A stretch of DNA of 64,000 nucleotides from Aureobasidium sp. EXF-3400 (GCA_024195585.1 SWBL01000038.1:62001-126000); one strand, 5' to 3'; positions 33,992 to 45,181 are shown, counted from the first letter of the stretch. Made by a program: numbers and translations. The notes: generated from the sequence alone by a model not told the origin.

Positions 33992-36094
33992 ATGCAAACC
34001 TCAAATCAGGGTCGGCCCTATCGCTCACATCTCCGACCTGCCTGCGATGCCTGTCGTCGTCGCAAGTCTCGATGCACTACAACAGAATCTTCCGACGCGT
34101 GTCTGATGTGCCAAGTTCATGGTTCGCAATGTGTTTTTGTGGACGGTAATCAGTCGCGTCGCCGAAAAGTGCCTACGTCGCGAAGCCGTGCCACAAGCCA
34201 TGCAGATAACTCTGAGGACAATATCAACTCCGAGGATAACTCCTTATCTATGGCATATCCTCAGGATTTTCAAGTCACAGATGTCGTTCAGTCTGATAGT
34301 CAAATATACAACAACGATCAAGTATCATCAACGAATTCAGCTGCTCCGCGTGCTCCGGCCATTGAGAGATCGCTCGAAGAGGTTAGAATGAGTGCCATGC
34401 TCGCCGAGTCGGGAGACTCTACCACGCAAATCATCAGTCCTGCAATAGTCGACGATAATGATGAGCTCGACAGCTACCTATCCAGTAATCCGGCGGTCGG
34501 TCTACGAAGGATCACCCGTACTTCGTCGACTGGTACAAATATGGACCCTCCTTCAAGACGTGTCCTGTTCAACACAGTCCTCAGAAAACCGCTCGGCACC
34601 AATGCGAGTCAGTCCATCGCTGCCGGAAAGCTCGAAATCATCGAGAAACTACTCGAGCCCCACGTCACGGACATGATCGATCTGTATGTCACTCATGCTT
34701 TGCGAGAAACGTACAACATGCTGACCAGCCTCCAGTTTCTTTGAGAATGTCAATGTTTGTTTTCCGATCCTGGACGAGATTTCTTTCCGACGAACGTACA
34801 CCGAGCATAAGGACCGTCTCTCTTGTGCTCTTCTGGCCAACTTGTATGCCAATGCAATGACATACTGGAAGAATTCGCCACGACTACGCTCTTGCCATCG
34901 CCCAGATCAACGCTACATATGGGTCCAGGCCAACGAGGCTCTTCACTCCGAGCTCTTCCTCTCGCCTGGAATTTCGACTGTCATATCTATCGTCTTGAAT
35001 GTGTACGGAAGACCAAGCACCTCGATGTTCGGCAATGGAGGGATGGTGGGCACGGCTGTGGCTCTTTCTAATTCGTTGGGACTCAATCGTGACTGCTCAG
35101 CATGGAACATCAGTCCCGAAGAGAAAGCATTTAGATTTCGTATCTGGTCAATTGTCGTGCTGATGGACCGGTGGTAAGTCGTTCTCATTTCCTTGTGTTT
35201 ATCGCAACCAACCGATGGTACTAACTTAGGCACAGGACAAGTCTCGCATATGGTACGCCACTGCTGATTCATCGTGCTCAATATGATGTTGCTGTACCAA
35301 GCAAAGATCTACTGGCACAATCTAGACTGTCCACTGCGCAGCATGCCGGCTTGTCCATTTTTCTAGCCATGTTAACTCTGACGGATGTTCTGTCGCGGTA
35401 CCTCGAGCACGTCTACCATATATCACGGACTGCTACCACCGATCAACCACTAGTCTCACCGTTCCATCTCGAAATGTTCTTGACGGATTGGGAAGACACT
35501 TCAGAGGATGACATACGTCGACTTGTCCTTCGGGGAAATGATCTTGATCGAGCCGGAGCAGCTAATCTCAGACTTTCTTATCTTGCGGTCAAGCTCCTAC
35601 TTCGCCGGATCCTGTGCGACACTGCCAGCTTCTCGTCAGAGCCTGAGAAGGCAGCTCAAGCTCGATTGCAGACCCAAAGAGTAGCTGAAGAGATAGTACT
35701 GCTTGTACAAGAGCTGAAACATCCTCACCTTAGCGGGTTTTGGATGCCAATGAACGGCTTCACACTTACCTCTGCGACCCTGTTCTTGCTAAGAGATGCA
35801 CTGAAGGCTACCAACAGAACCCGCAATACATCGCTCAAACTGGCCAAAGATATGATTGCATGCCTTCAAATACATCGAAACAACGAAGCTTGGGATCTGG
35901 CAGACGATTGCTTGGCAAACTGTACAGAAATGACTGACAGAATCGAGGCTGGGAGGAACTCTGAACCTTCCGACGCGGCCGAACCTCAACATCTTGTTGA
36001 CAACGATTCACTCATGTTCAACGATGCGGTCTTAGGCTTCGCAAGTGCGTTTGACTTTGACATTCAGAACTTTCAATGGAACGACAATGCATGA
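33992..36094 (+). CDS. Zn2Cys6 transcription factor, likely pathway regulator
   Basis: Three exons: 33992-34683, 34736-35173, 35236-36094 (introns GTATGT..CCAG and GTAAGT..ACAG), 662 aa. Starts MQTSNQGRPYRSHLRPACDACRRRK. The zinc cluster follows the CX2CX6C..CX2CX6C pattern (ACDACRRRKSRC, then CLMCQVHGSQC) within residues 17-46. The middle region (TDMIDLFFENVNVCFPILDE, ALLANLYANAMTYW) is typical of fungal regulators of sugar and amino-acid catabolism. It sits between the aminotransferase and the transporter and is divergent from the former, so local control of the block is a natural inference. Confidence 0.9.
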
Positions 36095-36202
36095 AAATGA
36101 ACCTAACAAGATATAGCACCAGTAGAGCGTAGCCACCAACGGACAACTTCCCCCAGACCAAGACCACGAAAGCGCTTGTATGTCTTCCAAAATCCTTTCG
36201 CG

Positions 36203-37933
36203 TCAATACACATACTTCAAACAGAGCGTGGTCAGCGAATATCTTCTCCGAACACCTGCCTAAGAGACCCACCTTAAAGTTCTGGTTCTCGAGATCTGTC
36301 TCGTTGTGGAGCCCTCGTAACTGTCCTTCAGCTATGTGGTCCGCCGACAGTGCATTCTTAGCAGCCCGCTTACGATTCCGGGAGAGAAACAGCAGATATA
36401 AGCCTAGGATACTCAGAAACTGGATGCCAAGGCAGGTCAGCATCATGCCCACTCCTAGCTCATATCGCGGCGCTTGAGCTTTGCGAAAGAAAAATGGTCC
36501 TATGAAATTTCCAAGACAGTAGCCGATGAGAAGCATCGCAGCACTTGTTGACTTCTTGGTGTGTCCAGCTGTGTTCGCTGTCACAACGGACATAGAAAGT
36601 GTCCATGTGGCAGTGTAGGTAAATGTAATCCACAAGCACACCATGCGGCCCCATGGCACGCTTGATGGCAGTGTCCACATTCCAATGACACCAGCTAATG
36701 TCGACAGCAGACAAACAAACATAGTGAGCAGTCTTGCGTTCTCGAAGGAAGAAGCTACAAAAGTTGCGAACGTACAAACCACAAACTGGATGGCACCTGA
36801 AGGCATCTGGATCAGTGTGGTCTGTAGTTTCGAAAATCCAAGGCCACGAATAATGAGACCTTGGAACGTGGTGAGCCCACCGTTAGGTGCGTTACTGGAT
36901 ACTGCGAAGACGAAGAGCAACCAAGTCTTTGTGTCTGTCAGCGTCTCCAACATTTGAGCTTTTTTGAAAGTTTTCTCTTCGAGTCCGGTCCCGTTAGCCC
37001 TGACGCGCTCGGTGACGCCTATCTTCTCTACCTCCGAGAGGAACTTAGCCGTGGCAGGGTTGTCGGGCAGAAAAACAAGTACCACGACGCCCCAAGCGAT
37101 AGTGACGCATCCCCAGATGAGGAAAGTATATCGCCAGCTGGACAAGGCGCCATGAATATGTCCGATACCGAAGCTCGTGATGCCGGCGACAACGTAACCA
37201 AGCCCGGCACAACCGATCCAGACACCCAGGCGCAGAGGTTGCTCCATGCGCGTGTACCAGATACTGAACATGACCATTGTCACTGGTTGTATGCAAGCCT
37301 CAAATACGCCGAGGAAGAATCTTGCAGTTGCCAGTCCAGCAAAGTTGTGGCCCGCTGCATGGCAGGCCAATGTAACGCCCCAGAGAATCACCTGACTGCT
37401 GTAAGTGTCTTTCTAAATCGACTCCATGCACCTGGTAATAACTGACCGATACGCCCAGAAACTTTGCAAGCGGAAATCTTTGGAGCAAGTATGATGTTGG
37501 CCATTCCCAAAACATGTAGCCAAGGTAGAAGATAGCCCCAAGCCATGAGTATTCAGACCCGGAAAGGTGGGTTTCGTCGGCCTGAGGTGCACTGTGTGAG
37601 CTGCGTCTACTGGGTAGGAAAGACACTCGTCAGACTCACGAGCCCGAAGACGGCCGCATACGACAAGGTCGTCTTGTCAATCGACTGCAGCGCGTAAGTT
37701 ATGCATCTGGGTGGTGTCAGTAACATCTTCAGCGAAGAAAGATCTGAAGAATGGACTTGCAGTATTGGCATCAATCGACAGTCGATCTTGAACAAAAGCT
37801 TCTTGTCATCGACGGCAGACAGGACTTCGCCTGTCTGAGTTGTGTCATACGTGGTTGTCTCGTATGGGAGAGTCTTTAGAGCCAGGTCTACAGCCGCTTC
37901 TTTTGTGGTGCGTTGTGATAGTCGAGACTCCAT
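36203..37933 (-). CDS. MFS anion:cation symporter, Dal5/allantoate permease type
   Basis: Five exons: 37761-37933, 37640-37706, 37453-37581, 36273-37391, 36203-36214; 499 aa, phases close. Intron 1 (37707-37760) uses a GC-AG donor (GCAAGT). The last exon is 12 nt and encodes YVY-stop, restoring the family ending NFKYVY. Family features: KIDCRLMPILCITYALQSID before TM1, then SEYSWLGAIFYLGYMFWEWP, ARFFLGVFEACIQP and RKAQAPRYELG. Twelve membrane spans expected at the plasma membrane. Relatives import allantoate, ureidosuccinate, dipeptides, nicotinate or other carboxylates. The neighbouring dipeptidase, with which it shares a promoter region, suggests a small peptide or amino acid. Confidence 0.92.
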
Positions 37934-38243
37934 GTTACGCGGAGATTGTAGAGCCTAGTATCAAGTTGATTGCATGCCTTACGGGGCCCACGCTCTTATA
38001 TCCCGTCTGGGGATACTCGACCAACCGATAACCAGGAAACTGCAGATACAATTTCCCACGGACAACTCGTTCACTTCCCCGCCGTAAGACGAACCCTAGG
38101 TATTGGCACAAACCACTATGACGGCTGTGATTAGATTGTCAAATGATTCAGCCCCGCACATCGGCTATATCAAGATAGGCCAGGCAGATAAGAATGCGGC
38201 GGAAGCGGGGAGTGCTTTCCTATCTAGCTTATTACTGAGTTTG

Positions 38244-38249
38244 CCGCGG
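38244..38249. promoter_or_regulatory. CCGCGG site in transporter / dipeptidase promoter
   Basis: Lies 108 bp before the dipeptidase ATG and 311 bp before the transporter ATG, in the divergent spacer 37934-38356. Same hexamer as at 33559 and 33577. I noticed only one other CCGCGG in the window, at 56171. Confidence 0.35.
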
Positions 38250-38356
38250 ACCCGACACAGAATCCGTTACATCATGAATACAATTCATCGTTCTTCGCCT
38301 AAACAACATTTACAATCGGAACTTCAGTGCTCGTAAGGACTACATACGCCAAAGCA

Positions 38357-39791
38357 ATGTCGGACAACAACCAAGTTCACCCATACCAGCTTCTGGACAT
38401 TGATGAAAGAGTCAAACGAGTTCTGCGCAACACGCCGCTTGCAGATGGACATAACGACCTCCCTCAGCAACCACGATGCTGCTTTAAAGGCAAGATACAT
38501 AACAATCCTAAGTTCGATCTCGAAAAGGGTTTCCAGCGCGGCATGACCGACTTGCCACGCCTAAAGCAGGGTGCTGTTGGACTGCAATTCTGGTCAATTT
38601 GTGTACCTCATCTTCGTGGCTCTGAGGACTTTGCTTTACCTCAATATAACGATATGTGTTGTGATGCTATTGAGCAAATCGATCTTTCTATTCGCATGGT
38701 CAAGCAGTATCCCAAGGATTTTGAACTTATCTTTGGACCGGAGAATGTCAGGAACATATATCAACAAGGGAAGATTGCTTGTTCACTGGGTCTAGAAGGG
38801 TTGCATCAGGCCGGAAACTCGATTAGCGTGATTAGGGCTTACCACCAATTGGGCATAAGATATGTGAGCAGAATGTTTCTAATCCCCGCTATGGTGTGCG
38901 CGTGACTAACAAGGCAGTGCACAATGACGCATGTTGAAAACAATGCTTTCGCGGATTCTTCTACGTCCAAGGTAGGACCAGTTCACGGAGGACTGTCAAG
39001 CTTGGGGAAGGCAGCGGTCAAAGAGATGAATCGTCTAGGTAGGTGGCCACCCCATACATTCAGAACCTTGCACAGTCAAACAAGTAACAAGGACTGACAC
39101 AGTTCTAGGCATGATGGTTGACCTTTCTCACGTCTCACCGGAAGCAGCAGAACAAGCCCTCAAATGTACAGTCGCCCCTGTCGTCTTTTCTCACAGCAAC
39201 GCACGCGGTGTTTTCGACTGCCCTCGTAACGTGCCAGACTCTGTCCTCGATCTTGTGCCCGCCAATGATGGGATAGTCATGGTCACTTTCGTGCCCGAGC
39301 ACCTCGCAGCCAGGAGGTCTGAAGCCACGGTAGACATGCTTCTCGATCATTTGTTCTACATGGCGAATAGGATCGGATGGGAGCACGTTGGTCTTGGCTC
39401 GGACTTCGATGGTAAGCAAAAATGTTTGCGTCTGCTTCTCAAGTATGGCCTTGTTGACACTATGACTGTAGGGATTGCGTCTGTCATCCCTGGTCTTGAG
39501 GATTGCTCTCGCTTCCCTGCTTTGCTGCAAGCCATCTTGGACCGTGGTGCTACAGAGGAGCAACTCGCACTAGTCGCTGGAGAGAACATACTTCGGGTAT
39601 GGACAGAGGTTGCTCAGGTTGCTGAACGTATGCAGGAGGATGGAGTGACACCTGTAGAGGACGTGTGGGAGGGGAGAGAGTTCTGGAGGTATGATGGGTA
39701 TTATCAGATGTCTGATCCTGATCCTGAGGATAACCTTGGTCTTGATTGGTATGGAGTTAAACCTCCCGAGGAGGGCTTGTATCATGATTGA
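38357..39791 (+). CDS. Membrane-dipeptidase family (M19) metallopeptidase
   Basis: Four exons: 38357-38863, 38918-39038, 39109-39411, 39472-39791, 416 aa. The zinc ligands of the renal-dipeptidase family are visible: the HxD pair in LADGHNDLP, the bridging Glu in [10 protein letters not shown], the histidines in DLSHVSP and FSHSNARG, and the Asp in GLGSDFDG. No signal peptide or GPI tail is seen, so it should be cytosolic, as are most fungal M19 enzymes. The family hydrolyses a wide range of dipeptides, including dehydro- and D-residue types. Placed next to a Dal5-type importer and a dialkylglycine decarboxylase-like enzyme, it could release the amino acid the latter degrades. Intron 3 is 60 nt, in frame and stop-free. 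Confidence 0.92.
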
Positions 39792-40154
39792 TGTCAAGTA
39801 AGAGGTCAGTGTAGCTTCGTCAACGAAAAGAGCAAACCTGGCCATGTCAGCAGGGTGACCACAACACAGTCCTACTACAATAACCACGATACCCCGTGCT
39901 TGCGACCGTCTCATCAATCAAACTTTGAACAGCAGTACGAATACTGCTTTCCAGCAACTTCACTGCTTGCTGCTTGTTCAAGTGGGGAAAGAACTTTCTA
40001 TTGATTTCCGTCGTCGCCTTGTTGCGTCGACGACATCACGGTCACTCACTGCGAGCCAAGCTCTGTTCGTCTCCTTTTCACGCTTTCTAACACCAAATAC
40101 TACGTGCATCCTCACATCAACACTTTGCCGTGCGCGACCCAAACTCTGCTCAAC
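39792..40154. other. Short spacer
   Basis: Between the dipeptidase stop and the first F-box-like gene; pyrimidine-rich before the ATG at 40155. Nothing else seen. Confidence 0.3.
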
Positions 40155-40901
40155 ATGGACGACATTCAACTCGACAACCTGAGTATCGGTGGTGTGGCTC
40201 GCACTCGTCCATTGCAGTTCTTGGATCTACCCAAAGAGATCCGCATGATGATCTACCGCTATGCTTTGCACAGAAGACTCATCAAGAACTCATTTCCTGC
40301 TCTTCTGTCTGTCAACCGTCTGATCAGAAAGGAAGCCAGCACCACCCTCTACCGCCAGAACCACTTCCTCTTGAACCTGCAGCCACAACCTCACACAACC
40401 ACCACCGTGCTTGGTCTCGACGGCAAGACTCGCGAATGGCTTGCTCTCATCGGCCCTAAGCACATCAACAACCTCCGTCACGTCGTCTTCTCTTTCCCCG
40501 GCACCAAAGTCTATCACTTCGATTACAACGAATACTTCATCGATCTGTCGTGCCGTGACGCTGGCGGCTGGGATTTCTCAATCACCACCGGCCCCTGCAG
40601 ACTGTTCAGAACGCTGCAGGGTGACCTTGATGAGGCCCAGAGCGACACTCACTACACTGAGATCGCCGACTTCCTCAGATCAACCGGTTTCCCAATCTCC
40701 GACGCCGTCGTCGCCGACTTCAAGAGAAAAGGCATCATCAGATACACAGCCGCCCTTCGTTGCGCACAGGAAGTGATGGATCAGTTCAGTGATCAGTGCG
40801 GTGAGGGCAAGTTGGTCAAGCCTACCATCGCTGCCCTCGAGATGATTAGTCGTGTTTTCATGGCCGTCGAGCAGGCTCGTTTCGGTCATGATGATTATTG
40901 A
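40155..40901 (+). CDS. F-box-like protein, tandem copy 1
   Basis: Single exon, 248 aa from MDDIQLDNLSIGG. RPLQFLDLPKEIRMMIYRYAL at about 17-37 is an F-box-like helix followed by LLSVNRLIRKEASTTLYRQN, the usual layout of a large class of fungal F-box-like proteins. It shares distinctive blocks with the next gene: KTREWLALIGPKHINNLRHV, IDLSCRDAGGW and GEGKLVKPTIAALEMI. F-box proteins recruit substrates to SCF ubiquitin ligases; the target is unknown. Confidence 0.75.
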   Translation: MDDIQLDNLSIGGVARTRPLQFLDLPKEIRMMIYRYALHRRLIKNSFPALLSVNRLIRKEASTTLYRQNHFLLNLQPQPHTTTTVLGLDGKTREWLALIGPKHINNLRHVVFSFPGTKVYHFDYNEYFIDLSCRDAGGWDFSITTGPCRLFRTLQGDLDEAQSDTHYTEIADFLRSTGFPISDAVVADFKRKGIIRYTAALRCAQEVMDQFSDQCGEGKLVKPTIAALEMISRVFMAVEQARFGHDDY

Positions 40902-41358
40902 TTTGCTGAGCACATGTCCATTGGACTGAGGCTCTGAAGTTGTGAACGTCGATGGCTAGGGAAGTTTCAAGGATGCTGTCGCTACCACAATACGACCTAC
41001 AGCTTGGTGGTTGAGGATTTCACGCAAAACACGAAGCACACAAAGCAAGATGAGGGAGAATCGGAGGGTTGCAGTCAATTTTGTATAACAGAACATTGAG
41101 CTAGAGAATGCTTAATCACGAGAACTGGTCACTACATCCATCTCAAGACGCACGATTGTCTGACTACACGTTTTTTATGCCAGTTATGGTGAAGCTATAC
41201 AGTCGTGATAGTTCTCCAAGCAGACTCATGACGAAGGCAAGCAGCAATAGTGAATCTGTTATCCCTCGCTATTGAGTACTTGAGTGTTTACGTTTGAGGC
41301 TAAGCAAACGAGTAAGGAACACCGCTGATGTGAATGTTGGGTCCGGAATATTGTTACT

Positions 41359-41577
41359 TCCTCCCCGTGTAGTAAAGTATATGTAACGCGTATAGCTATA
41401 GAAATGCATGATAGTAATAGGAAACAAGATGGTATCCACTGAGGACTAACAAGTTGTCGACTCTCTATGGACATGCCTCTACTTCCCCAAAGACTTGTGC
41501 CTTTTTATGGTCTACGTTTTGCCACTAGCTGTAGTCGGAGTGAGGTGAAAGTTACAGACTTTGGTACCCGGGGAGGT
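41359..41577 (-). mobile_element. Foldback MITE, copy D
   Basis: Ends are inverted repeats: CCTCCCCGTGTAGTAAAGTA at the left, and on the opposite strand from the right CCTCCCCGGGTACCAAAGTC, both continuing into TGTAAC. Aligns in reverse with copy C at 22543-22760. Inner arm AGCTATAGAAATGCAT is shared with copies A and B. A second GGGGAGG just outside at 41580-41586 makes the right border uncertain by about 10 bp. Confidence 0.75.
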
Positions 41578-41685
41578 TAGGGGAGGTGACGAGACGTTTT
41601 CCTTCACCCCGTTTCCGTCACCTCAGAATATCTCGTCCATCGTCCTGTCTCCAATCAAGCATCCGATTGCTGGACCACCTCTACG

Positions 41686-41740
41686 GTAAGACGGGAGCAA
41701 ACCTCTACACCGCCGCGAGGGCCGAGCTAACTTCTCACAG
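41686..41740 (+). other. 5'-UTR intron ending at the ATG of F-box-like copy 2
   Basis: GTAAGA donor, GCTAAC branch site, CACAG acceptor, 55 nt. The acceptor is immediately followed by ATGCTG. No ATG lies upstream in the joined frame, so the intron is in the leader. Confidence 0.6.
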
Positions 41741-42778
41741 ATGCTGCTCGCAATGGATCGTGTTGGACAGACTCGCGCACGACGACTCCGCCAATTTGAG
41801 CTCTTGCTCAAGGAGTGCGAGGAACGTGATACGGTCTGCTACTGTCAGCTGCGTGTCAACTTGACAGCAAACAGATCCTCAATGCGTCCAAACAGCCGCA
41901 ATCGTGCTTACCTCAAGCGGCTCTTGCGTAAGGACGATGACTGGCACAACCCTTACGCTAATCTCAGCAAAGAGGACGCTCAGATTGAGATAGCTGCACG
42001 TGGTATTCGCTTGGACAAGGACGCCAACGATTCTCGCTATGCACTGCGTTGTGCACTGCAAGCTGCAGACGATCAGCGTCAGATCCCTTTCTTGCGCCTG
42101 CCCAAAGAAGTCCGCCTGCTTGCGTACGAGCACGTTGTGCGCGATGACCCAGTCGCACTGGCCCGTCCACCTCTACTCTCAACCAACAAGCAAATCAGAG
42201 AAGAAGCCAGTCCTATCTTCTTCCGCCTCACGAGCCCCCGCCTGGACGTGTACCAAGGTGCCTACCTCGCCAGCGAACCTAAATTCGACCCGAAGACCCG
42301 CAAATGGCTTGAGATTATCGGTCCGGATGGCATCAAAGAGCTGCGCAACATTTCGCTCGCAAACGGAAACGAAGAATACAACATCGACTTGTCTTGCCCC
42401 GATGCTGGCCAGTGGAGCACCACACTCCGCCCTCAAGGCTACACACCCAAACCTCATCACTCTCGCCAAAAATGTTCTGCCAGAAGAGTAAAGATATTGG
42501 CAGCACACCTCGCCGATGCCAGGAGAGCTGTCGAAGGAGACGTGGAAGATATGGCTCAATCAGGCGAAGACCCGATCACCTTGGAGAAGCTCCTCGAGCA
42601 CAAGGAGTCTGCTCATGAGTGTGTTCAGGATGGAATGGATATGTTCGCTGCTCTTTGCGGCCAAGGCAAAAGCGTTGAACCCACCATCAATGGACTTGAG
42701 ATCCTCGTTGATGCCATCACCGCCAAAGATCAGAAGATGCGAGACTTCGTCAACGCTATCTTGCGTGGAGAAGTCTGA
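41741..42778 (+). CDS. F-box-like protein with N-terminal SAP-like segment, tandem copy 2
   Basis: Single coding exon, 345 aa; start at 41741, directly after a leader intron (an alternative ATG is at 41753). FLRLPKEVRLLAYEHVV at about 117-133 is the F-box-like helix, followed by LLSTNKQIREEASPIFF. Paralogue of the 40155 gene: KTRKWLEIIGPDGIKELRNI, IDLSCPDAGQW and GQGKSVEPTINGLEIL align. It carries an extra N-terminus of about 100 residues in which LSKEDAQIEIAARGIRLDK resembles a SAP nucleic-acid-binding motif. Function unknown. Confidence 0.75.
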   Translation: MLLAMDRVGQTRARRLRQFELLLKECEERDTVCYCQLRVNLTANRSSMRPNSRNRAYLKRLLRKDDDWHNPYANLSKEDAQIEIAARGIRLDKDANDSRYALRCALQAADDQRQIPFLRLPKEVRLLAYEHVVRDDPVALARPPLLSTNKQIREEASPIFFRLTSPRLDVYQGAYLASEPKFDPKTRKWLEIIGPDGIKELRNISLANGNEEYNIDLSCPDAGQWSTTLRPQGYTPKPHHSRQKCSARRVKILAAHLADARRAVEGDVEDMAQSGEDPITLEKLLEHKESAHECVQDGMDMFAALCGQGKSVEPTINGLEILVDAITAKDQKMRDFVNAILRGEV

Positions 42779-43544
42779 ATGTCGTGTGCTAGGGACGGTT
42801 ACAAGCTCTCTGTGGATAGGCTTCTGATCGCGAAGACAGTTGTGCCTTTTTGCAGTGTACGTTTTCGTCTTCTCTACACTTGGAGTACTACGAAATTCAT
42901 AAAGCCAGAAGACAGGGAGGTGGGACAGGGGTGAAAAAGGGTCAGTTGCTAGATCACTCCAGTATACTCCAGAAAACAATCTTAGACTGTCGTTGAGACT
43001 GAGGCAAAGCAAGCAGAGATCCTTGTATGGTATGTTAGTGCCTGAGATGGTAGGAAATTCACAAAGTGTGGTTAACATGTCGGACGAGTCCGAATTCGTA
43101 CTCTAACCCCGCTCTTTCCTCCAGCCATCGCGCCAACCTTGTCATGACCACAACCCTTCCCCGCGCATTTTCGCCAATGCTCGCCCAGACATACCTAACA
43201 TGCCCTGCACGTTTCCAACTAGGAGCCAAAAACCGGATACCCCCAATCGGTATAGCCGTCTCGGCGGCACGAATCGCACCAACGGGCGGATGCCTTCGAA
43301 CAGTAATCCACACGACCATCCCATATCCCAGACGTTCGTTCATCATGAGCAGATGCGATGAGACTGGAGAAAACCTGGAGAACAAACTGGAGACCCCAGG
43401 ATGTCCCCGCATGAAGTATCCTGGTTCCAAACGTGTAGGCCGTCTCGAGTCGAGCATATAAGATGGTCGATCATTCCAGTCGACTCTCGCTCATCATCAA
43501 GCTCCTTGGCTCCTGACACAATTTGCAAAATCTCCGTATTCAAC
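42779..43544. other. Spacer with half MITE; promoter of sugar transporter
   Basis: Overlapping open frames on both strands at about 43060-43460 have no recognisable domain; the DNA has low stop density. Otherwise only the MITE fragment at 42805-42922. Confidence 0.35.
42805..42922 (-). mobile_element. MITE fragment, half copy E
   Basis: Matches the right half of copy D in the same orientation: CTCTNTGGAnA, GTTGTGCCTTTTT.nnGTNTACGTTTT, and a GGGAGG end. The other half is absent, consistent with an internal break or partial deletion. Confidence 0.5.
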
Positions 43545-45181
43545 ATGGCCATTGAACTTCGAGGCAATGCCCTCATCTCCATCATCCTCCTTGCCTCAGG
43601 TCTGGACTTCCTTCTCTTTGGTTTCGACCAAGGACTTTTTGGAGGTGTTTTGGCCGGCGATGGCTTCAAGCACATGCTCGGCAACCCGTCAGCAACGCGC
43701 ACCGGTCTTGTCACTGCCATCTACGACATCGGATGTGCTCTTGGTGCTGTCATGGCGTTTCTCGTAGGCGACAAGGTCGGTCGCAAGAAGAGTATCGTCT
43801 ATGCCAACATCATTGTCATAATTGGAGCCGCCATCCAGACTGCTAGTTTCTCGTATGCGCAGATGTGTGTTGCCAGAATCATAGCCGGTGTTGGAGTTGG
43901 CTTTTCTACTGTCGCAGTACCCATCTTGCAGAGTGAGACGCTTCCGAGCCGCAACCGCGGTGCTGTAAGTATTATCCTTTGTCAGTGGCGTGGGTCGAGA
44001 ATGCTGACAAGGCTACCAGCTTCTCGTCGTTCAGTCAGCTCTCATCATCATCGGCGTCGCTATCGCTTCATGGCTCTGCTTTGCCACTCTTTACTCCACT
44101 ACAAGCTTCCAATGGCGCTTCCCAATTGCTTGTCAGATGTTGTTCTCTGGACTTGTTCTTTGTCTCACACCATTTCTGCCTGAGACCCCTCGCTGGCTTG
44201 CTGGAAACGGCCGCACTGAAGAAGCTCGTCAGATCATTGCTCGTCTCGAAGACAAGCCAGTTGATCACTTGGACGTCGACAGCCAGCTCAACGAGATCTG
44301 CGAAGTCATTGCTATCGAGCAAGAAGCTGGCGACGCATCATGGGGTGAGGTCTTTACCAACTCTACAAAGTCGAGAAACTTGCACCGTGTCATACTTGGC
44401 ATGGGTCCTTATATGATGAACCAGTGGTCTGGAATCAGTAAGCGTATCACGAAATCGTCGAGAAATAGGATAGCGCTGACTGACCATGACAGACGCCCTC
44501 TGCTACTACCTCGCATACATCCTCGAGAACTACCTCGGCTATAGCCCAAGTATGGCCTTGATCCTCGCTTCCGTCGCTTTCACTCAGTACGCCATATTCT
44601 CCTGGCCCCCATATTTCTACATCGATCGTCTCGGCCGTCGTTGGACCGTCATTTTCTCAGCTATCGGCTGTGCAGCTTGCATGGCAGTCATCGCTGGTGC
44701 ACTAGTCAACCCAACCCACACCAACTCGATCGTCGCAGTAGCGTTCATGTTTCTCTTCATGGACTGCTTCACCCTCGGTATCCTCCCCGTCAGCTGGTCC
44801 TACTCTGCTGAGATCCAACCTCTCCGCGTTCGCAACAAAGCCACCGCTGTCGGCGTCTTCGGCCACTGGATGAGCAATTTTGTTGTTGTCATGGTCACAC
44901 CTATCGGACTTTCCAATATCGGCGGCAACTACTTCTGGGTGTGGGCCATCGTGAACGCTTCGTTCGTGCCTTTGACGTGGTTCTTTGGTGTCGAGACTTC
45001 CGGCAGAAGTTTAGAGAAGATCGATCATATGTTCTTCGATGAGCCGCGAGTATGCATGGGTTTGAACAAGAATCACATAAGGGTCATCAATAAGGAGATG
45101 TATGATGAGGAGAGGAGATTGAGCATGGCAAGGGACGAGAAGAAGATGGATGTTGAGCAGATCTTGGTCGTGAGCAAATAA
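43545..45181 (+). CDS. MFS sugar porter
   Basis: Three exons: 43545-43964, 44020-44437, 44493-45181, 508 aa. Sugar-porter motifs: GFDQGLFGGVLAGDGF in TM1, GDKVGRKKS after TM2, RIIAGVGVGFSTV, PETPRWLAGNGR before the central loop, DRLGRRW in the second half and VETSGRSLEKID at the end of TM12. Plasma-membrane proton-coupled uptake of a hexose or related compound is expected; substrate not predictable. Starts the 43-50 kb block with the lipocalin-like, SDR and Zn2Cys6 genes. A decayed copy of its 3' end lies at 58555-58660. Confidence 0.92.

Larger units (their letters stand above)
40902..41740. other. Spacer between tandem copies, with MITE copy D
   Basis: Contains the MITE at 41359-41577 and, at its right end, the 5'-UTR intron of the second copy. 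No gene. Confidence 0.4.

Noticed and set aside
43059..43461. Overlapping open frames of about 130 codons on both strands upstream of the sugar porter
   Set aside because: No domain, signal or splice structure, and both strands being open points to low stop density rather than a gene.
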